Shown here piece by piece: positions 1 through 6,391 of a DNA stretch of 6,391 nt. The stretch covers positions 1 to 6,391 of the forward strand of contig JAJYTX010000175.1 in NCBI GenBank assembly GCA_021792815.1. Direction: 5' to 3'. Each line of letters opens with the position of its first letter. The first letter of the stretch is position 1. This DNA is from Pseudomonadota bacterium (GTDB lineage: Bacteria > Pseudomonadota > Gammaproteobacteria > Steroidobacterales > Steroidobacteraceae). The position numbers were made by a program, and so were the translations under genes. The notes beneath the pieces are model-generated. The model did not search any database. It was not told where the DNA came from and saw only the letters and a program-made list of their open reading frames with translations.

Positions 1-1327
<1,327 letters not shown>

Positions 1328-1331
<4 letters not shown>

Positions 1332-1630
1332 GCTTGCTGGCCTTTCTTCTTGTCCTGAGTGGTTTTGAACATCTCCAGCATGCGCTCGGTGGACACGTAG
1401 CCGCCGACCACGTTGCCGGCCGCGAGCAGCACGCCGACGAAGCCGATGGCTTTCTCGATCGGCGTGTGCGCGCTGCCGAGCGCCACCATGGCGCCGACCA
1501 GCACGATGCCGTGCACGAAGTTCGAGCCCGACATCAGTGGCGTGTGCAGGATCACCGGCACGCGTGAGATGACCTCGTAGCCGGTGAAGGCCGCGAGCAT
1601 GAATATGTAAAGCGCAACCATGCCAGTCAT
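1328..1630 (-). CDS. pntAB: NAD(P) transhydrogenase subunit alpha part 2 (membrane part)
   Basis: This 100-residue protein is the small membrane half of a split alpha subunit. In E. coli the same sequence is the C-terminal end of PntA; in organisms such as Rhodospirillum rubrum and Thermus it is a separate gene, as here. Three hydrophobic segments are visible, at about 4-20, 38-53 and 60-77, with the conserved stretch HTPLMSGSNFVHG at 29-41 between and entering the second. His40 in that stretch appears to correspond to the alpha2 histidine proposed to carry protons in the Thermus enzyme (inferred alignment). The C-terminus is a short charged tail, KKKGQQ. The start is supported by GAGAGGTGA just upstream, and the gene sits between pntAA (4 bp gap) and pntB (4 bp overlap), which leaves little doubt. 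Confidence 0.96.
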
Positions 1631-1634
1631 GGGT

Positions 1635-1643
1635 TCACCTCTC
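1635..1643 (-). promoter_or_regulatory. Ribosome binding site of pntAB overlapping the pntAA stop
   Basis: On the minus strand GAGAGGTGA precedes the pntAB ATG by 4 bases, and its last three bases are the pntAA stop codon TGA. The last two sense codons of pntAA (Glu-Arg) therefore double as the Shine-Dalgarno core. This fixes the pntAB start and suggests coupled translation in matched amounts. Confidence 0.7.
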
Positions 1644-2756
1644 TATCGCCTTGCGGGTCGGCTCGTGGCGGATCTCGCCCGCGTGCGTCAGGCACGCCTG
1701 CGCGAACACCTCGTCGTTCCAGTCGATGGCGAGCTCGCCCTCCTTCAGGGCCGGGGTCAGGAAATTGAGCAGATTGCGGGCATACATCTCGCTGGCGTTA
1801 TAGGCGAGCTGGGCGGGCAGGTTTACCGGTCCCACCACCTCTATGCCGCGATGAGTCACGGTCTCGCCGGCGCGTGTCAGCTCGCAATTGCCGCCCTGCT
1901 CGGCGGCGATGTCGACGATGACCGAGCCGGGGCGCATGCGCTCGACCGCGCCGCGCAGGATGATCTTCGGGGCTGGCCGGCCGGGCACGGCCGCCGTGGT
2001 GATCACGGCATCGGCGGCGGCGATGCGTGCATCGAGTACCTCCTGCTGCCTGCGTTTCTCTTCCTCCGTCAGCTCCCGCGCATAGCCTCCGGCGCCTTCG
2101 GCGCTGACCCCGGTGTCCACGAATTTCGCCCCGAGGGACTTCACCTGCTCCCGCGTGGCGCTGCGCACGTCGTACGCCTCTACGATCGCACCGAGGCGTT
2201 TTGCCGTTGCGATGGCCTGCAGTCCCGCGACGCCGGCGCCGATCACCAGCACCTGGGCCGGCCGGATGGTGCCCGCGGCCGTGGTCAGCATCGGAAGAAA
2301 CTTCTGCAGCTGATTGGCCGCGATCAGCACCGCCTTGTAACCCGCGATCGAGGCCTGCGAAGACAGGGCGTCCATCGACTGTGCCCGGGAGATGCGCGGC
2401 ACGAGTTCCATGGCGAAGCTGGTGATGCCGCGCTCCTTGAGCGCGCGCACCTCGTCCTGCCGCGCATAGGGCTGCAGGAAGCCGATCAGCACGGTGCCGC
2501 TGCGCAGGGCGCGGATCTGCTCCAGGCCGGGTGGCTGCACCGCCAGCAGCACCTGCGCCTGCCCGAGCACGGTGGGCGAATCCGCCCACTCCACCCCTTT
2601 GTAGGCCTCGTCGGGAAATCCGGCGCGCTCACCGGCGCCGCGCTCCAGGAGCAAGCGCGCGCCGGCACGGCCGAGCTTTCCCGCCACCTCGGGCACCAAA
2701 CTGACACGCGTCTCGCGCGGGGCGGTTTCGCGCAGCGCACCAATGATTACTGGCAT
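1635..2756 (-). CDS. pntAA: NAD(P) transhydrogenase subunit alpha part 1 (NAD(H)-binding)
   Basis: This 373-residue soluble protein is domain I of the transhydrogenase, which binds NAD(H) and sits on the cytoplasmic face of the membrane part. It is related to alanine dehydrogenase. Visible features are the N-terminal fold beginning MPVIIGALRET, the RQD loop RISRAQSMDALSSQ at 121-134 (Arg121, Gln126, Asp129 and Ser132, equivalent to Arg127, Gln132, Asp135 and Ser138 in R. rubrum), and the Rossmann motif VLVIGAGVAG at 169-178, with Gly173, Gly175 and Gly178. Asp196 at the end of the second strand favours NAD over NADP. Length is close to the family norm of about 380. The start ATG has GAGGG about 8 bases upstream on the minus strand. 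It is the first gene of the leftward pnt operon and is divergent from the HNH gene. Confidence 0.97.
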   Translation of the reverse strand: MPVIIGALRETAPRETRVSLVPEVAGKLGRAGARLLLERGAGERAGFPDEAYKGVEWADSPTVLGQAQVLLAVQPPGLEQIRALRSGTVLIGFLQPYARQDEVRALKERGITSFAMELVPRISRAQSMDALSSQASIAGYKAVLIAANQLQKFLPMLTTAAGTIRPAQVLVIGAGVAGLQAIATAKRLGAIVEAYDVRSATREQVKSLGAKFVDTGVSAEGAGGYARELTEEEKRRQQEVLDARIAAADAVITTAAVPGRPAPKIILRGAVERMRPGSVIVDIAAEQGGNCELTRAGETVTHRGIEVVGPVNLPAQLAYNASEMYARNLLNFLTPALKEGELAIDWNDEVFAQACLTHAGEIRHEPTRKAIER

Positions 2757-2814
2757 CTGTGGCCCTCGCAGCTCGCGGCGGAGCGCTTACGCGCCCCGAC
2801 CATGGTCCGATCCG

Positions 2815-2842
2815 GAACGTTGCGATTCAGAACGTTGAGATT
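2815..2842. repeat. Tandem 13-bp direct repeat, possible operator
   Basis: GAACGTTGCGATT at 2815-2827 is followed after two bases by GAACGTTGAGATT at 2830-2842. The copies match at 12 of 13 positions and have a 15-bp period. Each contains the palindrome AACGTT. Placement in a divergent promoter region and overlap with the candidate -35 element suggest a regulator binding site, but that function is inference. Confidence 0.5.
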
Positions 2843-2862
2843 GTTGAAGTCTCGCACAATAT
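2835..2862 (+). promoter_or_regulatory. Possible sigma-70 promoter for the HNH gene
   Basis: TTGAGA at 2835-2840 and CAATAT at 2857-2862 are separated by 16 bp and resemble -35 and -10 elements. Transcription would begin near 2869, leaving a very short leader that still contains the ribosome binding site AGGAG at 2876-2880. An alternative pair, TTGAAG at 2844 and TATCTT at 2868 with an 18-bp spacer, would start too close to the ATG to include that site. The match is moderate and could be chance. Confidence 0.3.
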
Positions 2863-2882
2863 TGCCTTATCTTACAGGAGCC

Positions 2883-3557
2883 ATGACAGGCATAGATCTC
2901 GATCGGGCCGACCGCGGTTTAACGGATGATCTGCGCATCGTTCCGCAGGGTGGCGCGCGCGGGCTGACCCAGCTCGTGCTGCGCACGGACGTCTCCGGCA
3001 TGCCCCTCGAGTGGATCGATTACCGGGAAGCGGCCCGCCTGTACACCCAGGAACAGGTTGCCTATACGTGTGGCTCTGCGCTCTATACGCTCTTTGGGGG
3101 CGTCAATGCCCTGACCGGGCGCCGGACGGTGCTCGAGATCAATTCCATCGTCGCCACCGTCGGGCACACGGGCAATCCGGGCAACACCCGCCACGATTAC
3201 GTTCCGCCGCTCAACAATCAGACGCTGTTCCGGCGGGATGCCCACCTGTGCATGTACTGCGGCCTGCGCTTTCCGACCCGGGAGCTGTCGCGCGACCACA
3301 TCCGACCCTTCAGCCAGGGCGGCATCGATACCTGGACCAACGTCGTCACGGCCTGCCGCCGCTGCAACAATCAGAAGGCCTCGCGCACACCCGAACAGGC
3401 GAAGATGCAGCTGATCGCGGTGCCGTTCACTCCGACCTACGCGGAATACATTTTCCTCAAGGGTCGTCGGGTGCTCGCCGATCAGATGCACTACCTGCTC
3501 GCGCACTTTCCTCGATCGAGCCCGCTGCACGATCGCATCCAGCGTTGGTTGACTTAG
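2883..3557 (+). CDS. HNH endonuclease family protein
   Basis: This 224-residue protein has a zinc-finger type HNH nuclease domain. Visible elements are CMYCG with Cys123 and Cys126, RDHI with Asp138 and His139 (the beta-beta-alpha-metal histidine), Asn153 in the WTNVV stretch, and CRRCN with Cys158, Cys161 and Asn162. The two Cys pairs would bind a structural zinc, while His139 with Asn153 would form the metal-dependent active site. The N-terminal part (about 31-90, with WIDYREAARLY and a TGRRTVLEI strand) and the C-terminal part (PFTPTYAEYIFL, ILADQM-like) are typical of a proteobacterial HNH family without a known role. The ATG at 2883 has AGGAG only two bases upstream, which is close; the frame stays open far upstream, antisense to pntAA, but that part is shadow. 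No membrane segments or signal peptide are seen. It is probably co-transcribed with the exonuclease. Its substrate is unknown. Confidence 0.88.
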   Translation: MTGIDLDRADRGLTDDLRIVPQGGARGLTQLVLRTDVSGMPLEWIDYREAARLYTQEQVAYTCGSALYTLFGGVNALTGRRTVLEINSIVATVGHTGNPGNTRHDYVPPLNNQTLFRRDAHLCMYCGLRFPTRELSRDHIRPFSQGGIDTWTNVVTACRRCNNQKASRTPEQAKMQLIAVPFTPTYAEYIFLKGRRVLADQMHYLLAHFPRSSPLHDRIQRWLT

Positions 3558-3559
3558 GA
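3556..3559 (+). promoter_or_regulatory. Ribosome binding site of the exonuclease gene, overlapping the HNH stop
   Basis: AGGA shares two bases with the TAG stop of the HNH gene and lies 8 bases before the GTG at 3568. It supports GTG 3568 over the alternative GTG at 3613, which has no such site, and it indicates coupling between the two nuclease genes. Confidence 0.6.
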
Positions 3560-3567
3560 ACTCTATA

Positions 3568-4530
3568 GTGCGCCCTCCGGACGGGCTACAACAATCGAAT
3601 TCAGCCCGTGCTGTGATCTATCTCATCGACGCATCGGTCTACGTCTTCCGCGCGTATTATTCGCAGCTGCCGGGCATGGTTGACCGCGATCAACGTCCGG
3701 TGCACGCCGTGTTCGGGTTTGCACGCTTTCTCGGCGATCTGCTGGAGAAGACCCGGCCGGCCTACGTGGCCGTTGCCTTCGATCAGCGGCTCGCGACTTC
3801 GTATCGCAACGGACTCTATCCGCCCTACAAGGCCAACCGCGAGCCCCCGCCCGCCGATCTCGCGGCCCAATTCGGCTACTGCCGCGAGCTCTGCGGCCAT
3901 CTGGGTCTGGCGGCCTTCGTGGATGCGCGGTACGAGGCCGACGATCTGATCGGCACACTCTCGTGCATCATGCGCGGGCAGGGTGTGCGCTCGGCGTTCA
4001 TCACGCGCGACAAGGATCTTGCCCAGCTGGTCCGCGATGGAGATCTGTACTGGGATTTCGGCGCCCGCGGGCCACTCGGATATGGCGACGTGCTGCGCCG
4101 CTTCGGCATCCCCCCGGAGCGCTTCGCGGACTTCCTCGCGCTCACCGGGGACGCCTCGGACAATATTCCCGGTGTGCCCGGCGTGGGCCCGAAGACCGCC
4201 GCGGCGCTGATGCGCGCCTTCTGTTCGATCGATGATCTGTATGCGCAGCTCGGCCGGGTCAGCTCGCTCGGGCTGCGGGGGGGCAGGGAATTGCGCCAGC
4301 GGCTGCTCGAGCACCGCGAGACGGTCTACCTGGCGCGGCGCCTGACCCGCATCGTATGCGACATGCCGCTCGCGGTCGCGCCTGAGGATCTGCGCCCGCG
4401 CGCGCCGGACCTCGAGGCGCTGGGCTCGCTGTACGACCGGTTGGGCTTCGGATCGCTGCTGCGACGCCAGGGCGAGCGGCTCGCCGCCCGGCTGACTCAG
4501 GCAGCTGCGGGCGCGCTCACCCTGCGCTGA
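3568..4530 (+). CDS. Standalone 5'-3' exonuclease / flap endonuclease (PolA N-terminal domain type)
   Basis: This 320-residue protein matches the 5'-nuclease domain of DNA polymerase I, without the polymerase part. Such enzymes cut 5' flaps and degrade from 5' ends with two metal ions. The complete acidic set is present: Asp21 (LIDAS), Asp72 (AFDQ), Glu123, Asp125 and Asp126 (YEADD), Asp148 and Asp150 (TRDKD), Asp195 and Asp198 (TGDASDN), matching the nine in Taq polymerase. The DNA-binding helix-3-turn-helix GVPGVGPKTAA follows at 202-212. The helical-arch region, PPYKANREPPP at 85-95, is also conserved. Residues 240-320 are a helical tail. The first 15 residues before VIYLIDAS are extra and rest on the GTG start; GTG 3613 (residue 16) is the alternative. 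It could be annotated as exonuclease IX-like, but it is longer than E. coli Xni (about 251 residues). It follows the HNH gene by 10 bp. Confidence 0.93.
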   Translation: MRPPDGLQQSNSARAVIYLIDASVYVFRAYYSQLPGMVDRDQRPVHAVFGFARFLGDLLEKTRPAYVAVAFDQRLATSYRNGLYPPYKANREPPPADLAAQFGYCRELCGHLGLAAFVDARYEADDLIGTLSCIMRGQGVRSAFITRDKDLAQLVRDGDLYWDFGARGPLGYGDVLRRFGIPPERFADFLALTGDASDNIPGVPGVGPKTAAALMRAFCSIDDLYAQLGRVSSLGLRGGRELRQRLLEHRETVYLARRLTRIVCDMPLAVAPEDLRPRAPDLEALGSLYDRLGFGSLLRRQGERLAARLTQAAAGALTLR

Positions 4531-4537
4531 TGTCCCT

Positions 4538-4550
4538 GGGAGGCGCTCCC
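4538..4550. other. Small hairpin after the exonuclease stop
   Basis: GGGAG-GCG-CTCCC forms a 5-bp stem with a 3-base loop, beginning 7 bases after the exonuclease stop codon. There is no T-run after it, so it is not a typical intrinsic terminator. It may help stop or stabilise the nuclease transcript, or may be chance in GC-rich sequence. Confidence 0.3.
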
Positions 4551-4595
4551 CGATCCGGTCCGGCTCATCGCCCGGGGCTCAATGACCCGGTTGCA

Positions 4596-4614
4596 CGAAT
4601 CTTGCAGAGATTCG
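4596..4614. other. Perfect 7-bp inverted repeat in the acs leader
   Basis: CGAATCT at 4596-4602 and AGATTCG at 4608-4614 form a perfect 7-bp stem with a 5-base loop, TGCAG, centred about 55 bases before the acs start. It is not followed by a T-run. It could be an operator half-site pair or a leader hairpin. No convincing sigma-70 promoter could be matched around it, although TATTCT at 4617 resembles a -10 element. Confidence 0.4.
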
Positions 4615-4647
4615 GCTATTCTTGAGGTCACCCAGCGCACAGAGCCA

Positions 4648-4654
4648 AAGGGGG
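4648..4654 (+). promoter_or_regulatory. Ribosome binding site deciding the acs GTG start
   Basis: AAGGGGG lies 5 bases before the GTG at 4660. The reading frame is open further upstream, but no other start with a comparable site is seen there, so this purine run supports GTG 4660. Confidence 0.55.
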
Positions 4655-4659
4655 TTACC

Positions 4660-6391
<1,732 letters not shown>

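Larger units (their letters stand above)
2757..2882. promoter_or_regulatory. Divergent intergenic region between pntAA and the HNH gene
   Basis: These 126 bp separate two divergent starts and must hold the leftward pnt promoter and the rightward nuclease promoter. The right half (about 2815-2875) is visibly more AT-rich than its surroundings and contains the tandem repeat and the candidate rightward promoter. I could not pick out a convincing sigma-70 promoter for the pnt operon on the minus strand. The left half (2757-2810) is GC-rich and probably leader of pntAA. Confidence 0.6.

Noticed and set aside
1620..2882. Upstream extension of the HNH reading frame, open for 421 codons
   Set aside because: It lies antisense to pntAA and has no recognisable domain. 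The HNH family length and the AGGAG site support a start at 2883.
2919..4314. Minus-strand open frames opposite the HNH gene (2919-3530) and the exonuclease gene (3601-4314)
   Set aside because: Both are mirror frames of well-supported genes and show no motif of their own.
2883..4530. The HNH-exonuclease pair as a homing or phage-derived element
   Set aside because: There are no flanking repeats, integrase, intron or intein signs, and base composition matches the neighbouring housekeeping genes.
4538..4550. Intrinsic terminator after the exonuclease gene
   Set aside because: The stem is only 5 bp and no T-run follows, so I list it only as a hairpin.

Overview
The window is GC-rich, densely coding bacterial chromosome and most resembles a proteobacterium. 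A gammaproteobacterium of the Xanthomonadales/Nevskiales sort is plausible from the style of the HNH and exonuclease proteins, but this is an impression from protein similarity recalled from memory, not a placement. I see no phage, transposon, CRISPR, tRNA or rRNA signal.

Left part, minus strand (1-2756): a three-gene operon for the proton-translocating NAD(P) transhydrogenase in its split-alpha form, read right to left as pntAA, pntAB, pntB. The genes are tightly packed: 4 bp between pntAA and pntAB, with the pntAB ribosome binding site lying over the pntAA stop, and an ATGA overlap between pntAB and pntB. pntB runs off the left edge, lacking roughly its last 20 residues. Together the products form a membrane enzyme that uses the proton gradient to reduce NADP+ with NADH.

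Middle (2757-2882): a 126-bp divergent intergenic region holding a 13-bp tandem direct repeat and a possible promoter for the rightward genes.

Right part, plus strand: an HNH endonuclease-like gene (2883-3557), followed after 10 bp by a standalone 5'-3' exonuclease of the FEN / PolA N-terminal type (3568-4530). The two look translationally linked and form a small nuclease cassette. After a 129-bp gap with two small hairpins comes acetyl-CoA synthetase (from 4660), which runs off the right edge lacking roughly its last 75 residues, including the acetylatable lysine region.

Overall this is mostly ordinary housekeeping sequence. The item most worth a second look is the HNH-exonuclease pair, whose cellular role I cannot name. 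The many other long open frames, including one of 585 codons opposite acs, are shadows caused by high GC at third codon positions.
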